Source of the DNA: Acidaminococcaceae bacterium
Lineage (GTDB): Bacteria; Bacillota; Negativicutes; Acidaminococcales; Acidaminococcaceae
Length of the DNA stretch: 9,709 nt
Assembly: GCA_022653215.1 (NCBI GenBank)
Contig: JALCSJ010000082.1
Location: 1-9,709 of the forward strand
Reading direction: 5' to 3'
Shown here one piece after another: positions 1 to 6,249 of the stretch. The notes below the pieces were generated by a model that was not told the origin of the DNA, did not search any database, and was given only the letters and a program-made list of their open reading frames with translations. Numbering within the stretch: the stretch's first letter is position 1; each line of letters opens with the position of its first letter. The translations under genes were made by a program, and so were the position numbers.

Positions 1-325
1 CCAAATCATAATAAAAACCGGTATCAATAGCAGGTCCAATAGCGAACTTGGTACCCGGGAATAAATGTTGAATAGCCTGAGCCATAACATGGGATGCAGT
101 ATGACGAATAGCGTGGAGTCCTTCCGGAGTATCCGGAGTAACGAATTTAACCTCTGCATCATGGTCCAATTTATCGGAAAGGTCCATATTCTTTCCATCT
201 ACTACTGCCAATAAAGCTTTTTTACCTAAACCTTGAGAAATGCCTTTAGCAATCTCCAATAAAGAACTACCTGCTTCAACTTCTTTTTTGCTGCCATCCG
301 GCAGTTTAACATTAATGTTAGCCAT
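1..325 (-). CDS. thrS: Threonyl-tRNA synthetase, N-terminal part (runs off left edge)
   Basis: Cytoplasmic class II aminoacyl-tRNA synthetase that charges tRNA-Thr with threonine. Only the first 108 codons are in the window. Translated from the ATG at 325, it begins MANINVKLPDGSKKEVEAG, the start of a TGS domain (about residues 1-64). It then enters the editing (N2) domain, where HTASH at about residue 74 is the HxxxH zinc/editing motif, followed by FPGTKFAIGPAIDTGFYYD, typical of ThrS. The catalytic core lies outside. The start is secured by a strong AAGGAGGAG ribosome binding site at 331-339. The threonine T-box leader upstream agrees with the call. Identification is by motif and context and is very secure. 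Confidence 0.97.
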   Translation of the reverse strand, partial: MANINVKLPDGSKKEVEAGSSLLEIAKGISQGLGKKALLAVVDGKNMDLSDKLDHDAEVKFVTPDTPEGLHAIRHTASHVMAQAIQHLFPGTKFAIGPAIDTGFYYDL

Positions 326-352
326 TTTTTCTCCTCCTTAAAATTGCACATC

Positions 353-384
353 AAAAAGCCCGTCCCTAAAAAAGGGACGGGCTT
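353..384 (-). terminator. T-box attenuator terminator ahead of thrS
   Basis: The arms AAGCCCGTCCCT and AGGGACGGGCTT form a 12-bp stem (356-384 in total) with a 5-base loop, followed on the minus strand by TTTTT at 357-353. It is mutually exclusive with the antiterminator formed by the T-box sequence. No other terminator lies between the MFS gene and thrS, so it may also end MFS transcripts. Confidence 0.93.
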
Positions 385-592
385 AAGCTCGCGGTTCCAC
401 CCTGATTGGTTCAGCTAAAAAACTAAACCCTCTCGGTATCTTTAACGCAGATAAACGATCTAGCCTACATTATCGGTAGATGATTTAAAGGTGGTGTGAT
501 AATATTTATCCCGGCCTTTCTCATCTAACAGGCCTTTCTGTGGGGCATACGTACTATCTTGTCCTTCGCTCAATCTTTTCTGATGTTAACTT
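353..592 (-). promoter_or_regulatory. T-box riboswitch leader (threonine) controlling thrS
   Basis: Untranslated leader that senses uncharged tRNA-Thr and allows read-through into thrS. The T-box sequence AGGGTGGAACCGCG is at 403-390 and is followed by a GC-rich terminator. The part of the antiterminator that competes with it is CGTCCCTT inside the terminator stem. Stem I occupies roughly 565-485. Its specifier region reads ATCACACCACC at 500-490. ACC at 495-493, followed by ACC and then TTT, is the best specifier reading; ACA at 497-495 is the alternative, and both encode threonine. A small hairpin CTAC/GTAG lies near 480-465. Tertiary contacts were not modelled. Amino acid assignment comes from the specifier and the downstream gene. 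Confidence 0.95.
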
Positions 593-599
593 GTGTTTA

Positions 600-627
600 A
601 TTATAGCACTTCAAATTGCAATGTCAA
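600..627 (-). promoter_or_regulatory. thrS promoter, overlapping the MFS stop codon
   Basis: Near-consensus sigma-A promoter on the minus strand: TTGACA at 627-622, a 16-base spacer, and TATAAT at 605-600. Transcription would start near 592, giving a leader of about 265 nt to the thrS ATG. The TGA inside the -35 box is the stop codon of the upstream transporter gene. Confidence 0.9.
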
Positions 628-1766
628 GAATTATCGGAACTTTTGGCTATATATTTGAAAAGGCCGAATAAGGATAGTGTAGAAATGGCACCTAATATGC
701 TAAACATGAAGATATAATTGTCACCAATTACACTAATAGACCAGAATATACAAGCCATAAATAATGCCGATATCATGTTAAAACAGGATATAGCAGTAGC
801 TCTTATATCTTTTTCTATAACGTTATTAAACTCGTCTAAAAGAACCGTTGTATAGCAATTGTTAAGAACACTAATTAACAAAACCAGGCAGGAAATGACC
901 AGAGTTTTAGAAGTATTAAGTCCTAAAAAGGCTAAAGCGGTGCCGGCAATGGTAACAACCATCACCTTTTTTCTGCCAAATTTATTTATGAAAGTTTCTA
1001 TTTGAGAAAAAGCCACTACAGATAACAAGGTTTCTATACAAAAGACCCAGGCTATGTGCTCTGTTCTCATACCAAATTGATTGAGTATGGCTTGGGCTAA
1101 TATATATATTGAAGAAACAATGCCTTCATTTAACCCCAAAAGAAAAAGTGCTTTTCTTAAAAACCCCTTGTTTTTAAATGCTCTAAATACATCGTAAAGA
1201 AATATTTTTTTTGAACAGCTTGCTCTAACAACGATATTAGGCAGAGAAAGCAAAATACACACTCCAATGATTTGTGCTGAAACACCTAACCACATTACCG
1301 ATTCCCAACTGGTTTTTTGCAAATAACCACCTATAACCATGGCCAAACCAATTGCCCCGGTAATAATAGTGGATAACCTTCCTAACATTTTTACACTAGA
1401 AATTTTATCATCCATTAAATCATACAAATAGGCTGTATTAGTTCCGGAAACAAAAGTGCTGCCAATACCAAAAACTACTGCCCCTAAAACAAACATGACA
1501 AAGGTATCGGAAAAAAGCATGGATAAGTAATATATAATCATTAAAATACCGCCCATAAGCAATGCTTTTTTCTTTCCTATATTGTCCGCAATTATTCCCG
1601 TGGGTATTTCCCCTACCAGCATTGCAATATTAATTGTACTTTGAAAAAAAGCAATTTCCCCAAGGTTCAGTCCTTTGTAAATTAGATACAACACAAAGAT
1701 GCTTCGTTCAAAAAACAGGCTGGATATGCCAACGTACCAAAACAACTTTTTAACATTTTTTCCCAT
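624..1766 (-). CDS. Major facilitator superfamily (MFS) transporter
   Basis: Predicted inner-membrane secondary transporter of 380 aa, close to the usual size of 12-segment MFS efflux proteins. The N-half carries MFS motif A in the loop between segments 2 and 3 (GEIPTGIIADNIGKKKAL, residues 52-69). The C-half has the matching NKFGRKKVMV at 261-270. The rest is hydrophobic stretches separated by short charged loops, with a basic central loop around residues 181-205. The substrate cannot be read from sequence; a drug or metabolite exporter is the usual guess. The ATG at 1766 has an in-frame TAA directly upstream and AGGA 8 bases before it. It looks monocistronic, without a clear promoter, and its stop lies in the thrS -35 box. 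Its placement next to a DUF4143 ATPase gene suggests accessory DNA. Confidence 0.85.
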   Translation of the reverse strand: MGKNVKKLFWYVGISSLFFERSIFVLYLIYKGLNLGEIAFFQSTINIAMLVGEIPTGIIADNIGKKKALLMGGILMIIYYLSMLFSDTFVMFVLGAVVFGIGSTFVSGTNTAYLYDLMDDKISSVKMLGRLSTIITGAIGLAMVIGGYLQKTSWESVMWLGVSAQIIGVCILLSLPNIVVRASCSKKIFLYDVFRAFKNKGFLRKALFLLGLNEGIVSSIYILAQAILNQFGMRTEHIAWVFCIETLLSVVAFSQIETFINKFGRKKVMVVTIAGTALAFLGLNTSKTLVISCLVLLISVLNNCYTTVLLDEFNNVIEKDIRATAISCFNMISALFMACIFWSISVIGDNYIFMFSILGAISTLSLFGLFKYIAKSSDNS

Positions 1767-1840
1767 TTATGGTGTCCTACATTCTGTAAATTTTCTATGA
1801 TAATTTTCTCCTAAAGTTTGCTTAAAAACAAGGTCGTAAC

Positions 1841-1891
1841 TCCGCCATTATTTGGCATATTTACGCCAAAACACTGGCGGATGTACGCCAA
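1841..1891. repeat. Cluster of dyads with three TTGGCRTA octamers
   Basis: TTGGCATA lies on the plus strand at 1852-1859, and TTGGCGTA on the minus strand at 1862-1869 and again at 1884-1891. The minus-strand copies are 22 bp apart, about two helical turns. The first two form an inverted pair TTTGGC/GCCAAA (1851-1856, 1865-1870), nested inside a 7-bp outer pair TCCGCCA/TGGCGGA (1841-1847, 1875-1881). A further TGGCG/CGCCA pair is at 1875-1879 and 1886-1890. It lies 75-125 bp before the MFS start. It could be an operator for that gene, or a solo transposase-binding end of an IS21-like element; the sequence does not decide. Confidence 0.75.
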
Positions 1892-1910
1892 TCCATTGCA
1901 CATTCAACAT

Positions 1911-1957
1911 AAAAAGACTGTACTCCAATGATGTCAAAGATCGTTGTGGTACAGTCT
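1911..1957 (-). terminator. Long hairpin terminator downstream of the DUF4143 ATPase gene
   Basis: Arms AGACTGTAC and GTACAGTCT (1957-1949 and 1923-1915) form a perfect 9-bp stem. After a 2x2 internal loop, CAACGAT (1946-1940) pairs with ATCATTG (1932-1926) with one G-U pair, leaving a 7-base loop. On the minus strand the stem is followed by TTTTT (1915-1911), giving an intrinsic terminator for the gene ending at 2023. There is no T tract on the plus side. Confidence 0.8.
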
Positions 1958-1987
1958 CATAGTTCATGCTTTAAATTATAAGATATT

Positions 1988-2009
1988 AAAAAAATAAGAG
2001 AACCTCTCT
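1988..2009 (-). terminator. Weak hairpin with T tract just after the ATPase gene
   Basis: AGAGA-GGT-TCTCT (2009-1997) on the minus strand forms a 5-bp stem, followed by TA and a run of seven T (1994-1988). It lies 14 bases past the stop codon. It is short and would be inefficient; the strong hairpin at 1957-1911 is the more credible terminator. Confidence 0.3.
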
Positions 2010-2022
2010 AGTAAAGCTTCTT

Positions 2023-3357
2023 TTACTTCCCTTGTAAATATCTTTTTAATAAAAATGTGCAAAAATATGGAAATGAATAAATACTATTAGCAACACCTAC
2101 ATTGCTGCTACCTAGTTTAATCCCGTTAACAATATCTTGATAGCGTTTATCCGCGATTAAGGTTTGTAATGATTTTGCTTTTCCCGTCCCTGCTTTCACC
2201 TCTATAGGTACCATATTTTTTTTCGTTCTCAGGAAAAAATCTTCCTCCAACGTGGAATTATCCCTCTTGTAATAATACAAATTGTATCCTTCTTTAGTTA
2301 AACCATCAGCAACCATGTTCTCATAAATAGCGCCCTTATAAACACCTAGATTCTTATTGGTTCGCAAATCTTCCTGAGCCTCATCATCTAAAGACGCCAC
2401 TAAAAACCCCGTATCTTGAAAATACAATTTGTATTTTCTCTCATCAAAATTTCCTTTTAACGGCAGTTCCGGAAAATTCAGGCAATAGCAAACATTAATT
2501 ATACCTGCATCTTTTAACCATTCAATGCATCCTGCATAATCTGAATTTCTGGCACCATGAGCCACTTTTGTAATTTGAAATTTCTTGTATTCTTTTGCCA
2601 ACTGTGATGGTAATTGCCTGTATACATTAAGGACTTTTGTTTGTTCTAGCCCAGTCAAATATTTTCTTATATCTTCCTCGTAATCCAACAATAATTGCCG
2701 TTGCAGCCTTAATGTTCCTTGAAAATTGCCTTGGTCTACATAATTCGCCACTATTTCCGGCATACCACCTAAAATACAATAATCTAAAAAGAGGTTTTGG
2801 TATGTATCCATTTCCAGCAAGCTAAAGCTTTTTAATTCTTGCATATGGTTAAGCATATCCTGAATATCAGAATTGCTATATTTTTTTGCCCACAAAAATT
2901 CCTCAAAATTCATGGAGTACATTTTATAATCTTCTTTGTAACCAACACTATTACTAGAAATTCTTTTATAATTTATTCCTAGCATAGAACCGCTACAGAT
3001 TACATCATATTTACCATCTTCTTTAAAAAATTTTAGAGAAGTAACGATATCCGGAAAGTCTTGAATTTCATCAAAAAATATTACTGTTTTTCCTGGGATA
3101 AATTTCTTTTCCGGATCAATTCTAGATATATTATGAATAATTTCTGCCGGTCCATAACCTGTTTCCGTTATATTTCTATATTTCGGTTCCAGTATAAAAT
3201 TTATTTCCACAAAGAACTCATAATTTCCCCTAGCAAAGTTTCGTATAGATGCAGTTTTCCCAATCTGCCTTGCCCCTTGAACAATCAGTGGTTTGTGATT
3301 TACCCTTGCTTTCCATTCAGCCAAATCATCGTCTATTTTTCTTTTTAAATATACCAT
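2023..3357 (-). CDS. AAA_14/DUF4143 family ATP-binding protein
   Basis: Protein of 444 aa of the AAA_14 plus DUF4143 family, widespread in gut bacteria and of unclear role. Walker A is GARQIGKT (28-35) and Walker B is TVIFFDEIQD (91-100). CSGSMLG (121-127) looks like the sensor segment. The DUF4143 part includes GGMPEIV (197-203). The C-terminal end has a PD-(D/E)XK-like core: E345 in GAIYEN, D373 in EEDFF, and E386/K388 in IEVKAG. The nuclease-like triad looks intact, but activity is not shown for this family in general. A longer frame starts at GTG 3366, but the ribosome site AGGAG abuts that GTG directly. ATG at 3357 sits 8 bases from it and is preferred. It is monocistronic, with its own duplicated promoter and terminator. 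Confidence 0.88.
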   Translation of the reverse strand: MVYLKRKIDDDLAEWKARVNHKPLIVQGARQIGKTASIRNFARGNYEFFVEINFILEPKYRNITETGYGPAEIIHNISRIDPEKKFIPGKTVIFFDEIQDFPDIVTSLKFFKEDGKYDVICSGSMLGINYKRISSNSVGYKEDYKMYSMNFEEFLWAKKYSNSDIQDMLNHMQELKSFSLLEMDTYQNLFLDYCILGGMPEIVANYVDQGNFQGTLRLQRQLLLDYEEDIRKYLTGLEQTKVLNVYRQLPSQLAKEYKKFQITKVAHGARNSDYAGCIEWLKDAGIINVCYCLNFPELPLKGNFDERKYKLYFQDTGFLVASLDDEAQEDLRTNKNLGVYKGAIYENMVADGLTKEGYNLYYYKRDNSTLEEDFFLRTKKNMVPIEVKAGTGKAKSLQTLIADKRYQDIVNGIKLGSSNVGVANSIYSFPYFCTFLLKRYLQGK

Positions 3358-3388
3358 TTTACTCACTCCTACAAGTATTTCTATTTGT

Positions 3389-3417
3389 ATTTTACAATTT
3401 TATGAGCGAATGTTCAA
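3389..3417 (-). promoter_or_regulatory. Proximal promoter of the DUF4143 ATPase gene
   Basis: TTGAAC at 3417-3412, a 17-base spacer, and TAAAAT at 3394-3389 on the minus strand, placing the start site near 3382 and a leader of about 25 nt. A second copy of the same arrangement lies upstream: TTGCCA at 3449-3444, an 18-base spacer and TAAAAC at 3425-3420. Confidence 0.65.
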
Positions 3418-3445
3418 GTGTTTTACACAATTTTATGAGTGAATG
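3394..3445 (-). repeat. 19-bp direct repeat within a duplicated promoter
   Basis: On the minus strand CATTCACTCATAAAATTGT (3445-3427) recurs as CATTCGCTCATAAAATTGT (3412-3394), differing at one base. The copies are 33 bp apart, about three helical turns, and similarity extends outward: ACTTG precedes and TAAAA follows each copy. Each copy fills the spacer of a promoter, the usual position of a repressor or autoregulator site. Confidence 0.8.
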
Positions 3446-3517
3446 GCAAGTTTTCTATAAAACATAGCCAAAGCAATGCTATTTTTAAATCAGTATATTA
3501 TTTGCATTTAGGTATAA

Positions 3518-3574
3518 AACAAGGGCTCTATTTCACACCTTTTAATAAAAAGATGCTGGAATAGAGCCCTTGTT
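3518..3574 (-). terminator. Terminator of the polyamine operon, probably bidirectional
   Basis: AACAAGGGCTCTATT (3574-3560) pairs perfectly with AATAGAGCCCTTGTT (3532-3518). Inside, CATCTTTT and AAAAGGTG form a second stem with one G-U pair, so nearly the whole 57 bases fold. It begins 7 bases after the nspC stop. The minus-strand tail is TTTTAT; on the plus strand the hairpin is followed by a longer T-rich tract (3573-3588), so it may work both ways. Confidence 0.85.
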
Positions 3575-3581
3575 AATTTTT

Positions 3582-4736
3582 TTATTTTCCTAATCTATAT
3601 CTGAAATCTTCGTAGCCGAACTTTTTAATCAGTTCAATTTTGCCATCAAGGTTTTCAACATAAATATCAGGCAATTTCATGCCATTAAAAGTATTGTTTT
3701 TGCACATTGTGTAGAGCGCCATATCTGCAAAAGCCAGTCTCTCGCCTATCTTTAATTGATGGTCGAAACTATAATCGCCGATTACATCCCCGGCCAGACA
3801 GGTTGCCCCGCCCAGTCGATAGGTATAAGCTTTTTCACCGGCTTTACCTGCATCAACCATAGGAGGACGATAAGGCATCTCAATAACATCAGGCATATGA
3901 CAGGCACCTGAAGCGTCAACAATACACAAATTGTAATCGCCATTCTGTGTTAAATCCAAAACAGTGGTTACCAAATACCCTGCATCTAAAACCACGGCCT
4001 CCCCCGGTTCTAAATACATTTGCAAGCTGAATTTATCCCGCCATTTTATAAGCAATTTCTCAAGCAAAGGAATATTATAATCCTTTTGGGTTATATAGTG
4101 TCCCCCGCCGCAGTTCAGCCATTTCAGTTTCGGCAAGACATCTCCGAATTTATCTTCTACCCCTTTGAGGGTAACAGCCAGCGCCTCAGCACCCTGCTCG
4201 CAGAGTGTATGAAAATGCACTCCGTCCAGCATGGCAATAAGTTCCGGTGTCATCAGCTTATCCCATTGTTCCCTAGTGGTTCCCAACCTGCTGCCGGGTG
4301 CACAAGGGTCATAGATAGCATGGGTCTGAGTGGAATATTCCGGATTAATCCTAAGTCCTACTTCTTTACCGGCCGCTTTAGCCTGGGGGCCGAAATGCTT
4401 TAATTGATTAGGACTGTTAAAAACAATATGATTGGCATATTTCAGCACATCCGCAAATTCATCATCCCGGTAAGCACCACAAAATACATGGCATTCCTTA
4501 CCCGGCATCTTTTCTGCTCCCAAACGAGCCTCATAGAGACCGCTGGCTTCTGTTCCTGCTAAAAAAGGCTCTAGAACAGGATATAAATCATAGGCAGAAA
4601 AAGCCTTTTGTGCTAACAGAATTTTACAGCCGGTGTTATCTTGAATTTGCTTTAATACTTTACCATTGGCTATTAGCTTTTTGGTATCCAACAAATAAAA
4701 AGGGGTTTTAAGTTGCTTCGCCTCTTGCCAATTCAT
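3582..4736 (-). CDS. nspC: Carboxynorspermidine/carboxyspermidine decarboxylase
   Basis: PLP-dependent decarboxylase that removes the carboxyl group of carboxynorspermidine or carboxyspermidine to give norspermidine or spermidine; cytoplasmic, last step of the aspartate-semialdehyde polyamine route. At 384 aa it is full length for the fold type III (alanine-racemase-like) family. K44 in AQKAFS is the expected PLP lysine. HTLCEQ (176-181) and the glycine-rich CGGGH (209-213) form the PLP phosphate region. EPGEAVVLDAGY (243-254), VDASGACHMPDV (273-284) and CLAGD (313-317, with the likely catalytic cysteine) follow. The ATG comes immediately after the TAA of the upstream gene, with no gap, and has only a weak ribosome site (GGTGGAAG), so coupled translation is likely. 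A strong terminator follows. Confidence 0.95.
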   Translation of the reverse strand: MNWQEAKQLKTPFYLLDTKKLIANGKVLKQIQDNTGCKILLAQKAFSAYDLYPVLEPFLAGTEASGLYEARLGAEKMPGKECHVFCGAYRDDEFADVLKYANHIVFNSPNQLKHFGPQAKAAGKEVGLRINPEYSTQTHAIYDPCAPGSRLGTTREQWDKLMTPELIAMLDGVHFHTLCEQGAEALAVTLKGVEDKFGDVLPKLKWLNCGGGHYITQKDYNIPLLEKLLIKWRDKFSLQMYLEPGEAVVLDAGYLVTTVLDLTQNGDYNLCIVDASGACHMPDVIEMPYRPPMVDAGKAGEKAYTYRLGGATCLAGDVIGDYSFDHQLKIGERLAFADMALYTMCKNNTFNGMKLPDIYVENLDGKIELIKKFGYEDFRYRLGK

Positions 4737-5999
4737 TTATTCTTCCACCAAAACAGGATGAGTGGTAGTCTTGGAAGGCAGACCCAAAGGCCCTAATTCT
4801 TCCAGGAAAGGATCCGGGTCGAATTCTTCGCAAGTATAAGCTCCTGCCTTATCCCATTTACCGGTTAAGAGCATCATAGCTCCGCATACTGCAGGAACAC
4901 CTGCTGTATAGGGAACAGCCTGAGAACCAACTTCTTTGTAGCATTCCTGATGGTCGCAAACATTATAAATATAGAAATCTTTAGGTTTACCATCTTTGGT
5001 TCCACGGAAAATACAACCTATATTAGTCTTGCCCTTAGTTCTTGGTCCAAGAGATGCAGGATCAGGCAGCAAGCTCTTCAAGAATTGGACAGGAACAATC
5101 TTATGACCCTGGAATTCAACAGGATGAGTAGAAAGCATGCCTACATCTTCCAGACAATTCATATGATCAATATAGCTTTGACCAAAAGTCATAAAGAAAC
5201 GAACCCTCTTTAAGTCAGTAAGATAATTAACTATGGATTCAACCTCTTCGTGATGAAGCATATAGATATCTCTCTCACCGGCGCCCTCGAAATTATATTT
5301 CTTATGAACGCTCATAGCAGGAATAGTGTGGAAAGAACCACCTTCCCAATAACTTGCAGGAGAAGAAACTTCTCTCAAATTAATTTCAGGATTGAAATTG
5401 GTAGCAAAAGGATAACCATGGTCACCGCCGTTGCAGTCCAAAATATCCAAGTATTCGATTTTATCAAATTCATGCTTTTTAGCATAAGCAGCATAAACCT
5501 GTGTTACGCCCGGGTCAAACCCACAGCCCAACAAAGCGGTTTTGCCGATTTTGGCAAACTTATCCTGATAAGCCCACTGCCAGGAATAATCAAAGAAAGC
5601 CATGAAATGCTTTTCTCTGCAGCGCTTCTCATAAATAGCGTGCCAAGTAGGATCATCGGTATTTTCCGGTTCATATCCTGCTGTATCCAAATAATGCACA
5701 CCGCATTCTACGCAGGCATCCATAATGGTCAGATTATGATAAGGCATACCAAGATGAAGAACAATGTCTGGTTTAAATTCTTTAAATAATTTTACCAGCT
5801 CCCCAACATTACCTGCATCCACCTGTGCAGTAGTAATCTTAGTTTTGGTCTTAGGAGCCAACTCCTTAGCGATTTTGTCACATTTTGCCTTAGTACGGCT
5901 GGCAATACAAAGATCAGTAAAAATCTCACTATGCTGACAGCATTTGTGAACTGCTACCTGGGCAACGCCCCCACAACCAATAATAATCGCTCTGCTCAA
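4737..5999 (-). CDS. Carboxynorspermidine synthase (saccharopine dehydrogenase family)
   Basis: NADPH-dependent reductive condensation of L-aspartate 4-semialdehyde with 1,3-diaminopropane or putrescine, giving the carboxy-polyamine used by the next gene. At 420 aa it has an N-terminal Rossmann motif IIIGCGGVAQVA (5-16), LHLGMPYHNLTIMDACVECG (81-100), YLDTAGYEP (103-111) and LLGCGFDPGVTQVYA (156-170), all typical of saccharopine dehydrogenase-like enzymes. The direct partner nspC makes the specific assignment secure over lysine metabolism. The start is TTG at 5999: an in-frame TGA lies three codons upstream, no in-frame ATG exists until residue 85, and GAGGA is well spaced before it. A 28-codon upstream frame ends on this TTG. 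No gene symbol is settled; CASDH is the usual abbreviation. Confidence 0.93.
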   Translation of the reverse strand: MSRAIIIGCGGVAQVAVHKCCQHSEIFTDLCIASRTKAKCDKIAKELAPKTKTKITTAQVDAGNVGELVKLFKEFKPDIVLHLGMPYHNLTIMDACVECGVHYLDTAGYEPENTDDPTWHAIYEKRCREKHFMAFFDYSWQWAYQDKFAKIGKTALLGCGFDPGVTQVYAAYAKKHEFDKIEYLDILDCNGGDHGYPFATNFNPEINLREVSSPASYWEGGSFHTIPAMSVHKKYNFEGAGERDIYMLHHEEVESIVNYLTDLKRVRFFMTFGQSYIDHMNCLEDVGMLSTHPVEFQGHKIVPVQFLKSLLPDPASLGPRTKGKTNIGCIFRGTKDGKPKDFYIYNVCDHQECYKEVGSQAVPYTAGVPAVCGAMMLLTGKWDKAGAYTCEEFDPDPFLEELGPLGLPSKTTTHPVLVEE

Positions 6000-6082
6000 T
6001 TGTAATCATCCTCATTTCCCCTGAATTTTTGCAAAAAAATAAGTGTCTTGCACAGTAACATTGTACATGGCACTTCTTTCAT
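5996..6082 (-). CDS. Possible 28-codon leader peptide before the polyamine operon
   Basis: A frame opening at ATG 6082 inside the operon leader runs 28 codons and stops at TGA 5998-5996. That stop overlaps the TTG start of carboxynorspermidine synthase in the four bases TTGA. The peptide starts MKEVPCTMLLCKTLIFLQ, with two cysteines and a hydrophobic middle, and ends in the acidic stretch NEDDYN. The overlap suggests translational coupling, and leader peptides controlling polyamine genes are known (speFL in enterobacteria). Against it, the only ribosome site is AGG 10 bases before the ATG, and a frame this short arises easily by chance. I know no homologue. Confidence 0.25.
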   Translation of the reverse strand: MKEVPCTMLLCKTLIFLQKFRGNEDDYN

Positions 6083-6093
6083 AGCAAAATAGC

Positions 6094-6118
6094 CTGGTTC
6101 GCCTTACACGACTACCAG
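6094..6118 (-). other. Small hairpin in the polyamine operon leader
   Basis: In the minus-strand transcript CTGGT (6118-6114) pairs with ACCAG (6098-6094); inside, TCG pairs with CGA around the loop TGTAAGG, with a 2-base bulge AG. It begins about 20 nt into the predicted leader, just before the candidate leader peptide ATG. It may be regulatory or incidental. Confidence 0.35.
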
Positions 6119-6143
6119 ATATACTCGCCACAATACAGATTAA

Positions 6144-6172
6144 ATTTTATCATAACTTACCTCAAACGTCAA
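6144..6172 (-). promoter_or_regulatory. Promoter of the polyamine operon
   Basis: TTGACG at 6172-6167, a 17-base spacer and TAAAAT at 6149-6144 on the minus strand. Transcription would start near 6137, leaving a leader of about 137 nt before the TTG start. It lies past the rpsO terminator, so the operon is transcribed independently of the ribosomal cluster. Confidence 0.8.
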
Positions 6173-6204
6173 ATTAACTTAAAAAATACTGAATAACAAA
6201 ATAA

Positions 6205-6243
6205 ATAAGTAAAAACCCTTAAAGAAAATTCTTTAAGGGTTTT
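6205..6243 (-). terminator. Intrinsic terminator of rpsO
   Basis: AAAACCCTTAAAG (6243-6231) and CTTTAAGGGTTTT (6224-6212) form a 13-bp perfect stem with a 6-base loop, 6 bases after the rpsO stop. The downstream strand is TTTTTACTTATTTATTTT. The flanks GTATTT/AAATAC-like bases around the stop codon could extend the stem. Confidence 0.92.
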
Positions 6244-6249
6244 AAATAC

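Noticed and set aside
3366..3366. GTG at 3366 as start of the ATPase gene
   Set aside because: The AGGAG ribosome site abuts the GTG with no spacing; the ATG at 3357 has the proper distance.
3394..3445. Start of a CRISPR array
   Set aside because: There are only two copies, the gap between them is 14 bases, and they coincide with promoter elements.
2637..3467. Plus-strand frames opposite and upstream of the ATPase gene
   Set aside because: They are antisense shadows of an AT-rich gene; the last one extends into the promoter repeats and reads them as coding, without supporting signals.
5504..5701. 65-codon minus-strand frame inside carboxynorspermidine synthase
   Set aside because: It lies in an alternative frame of an intact enzyme gene and has no independent start signals.
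4020..5789. Plus-strand open frames of 87-179 codons opposite nspC and carboxynorspermidine synthase
   Set aside because: They lie wholly antisense to well-identified genes, have no family motifs and no convincing ribosome sites.
6091..6124. tRNA-like piece on the plus strand (GGTTCG and a later CCA)
   Set aside because: No acceptor, D or anticodon arm can be built around it; the resemblance is limited to a few bases.
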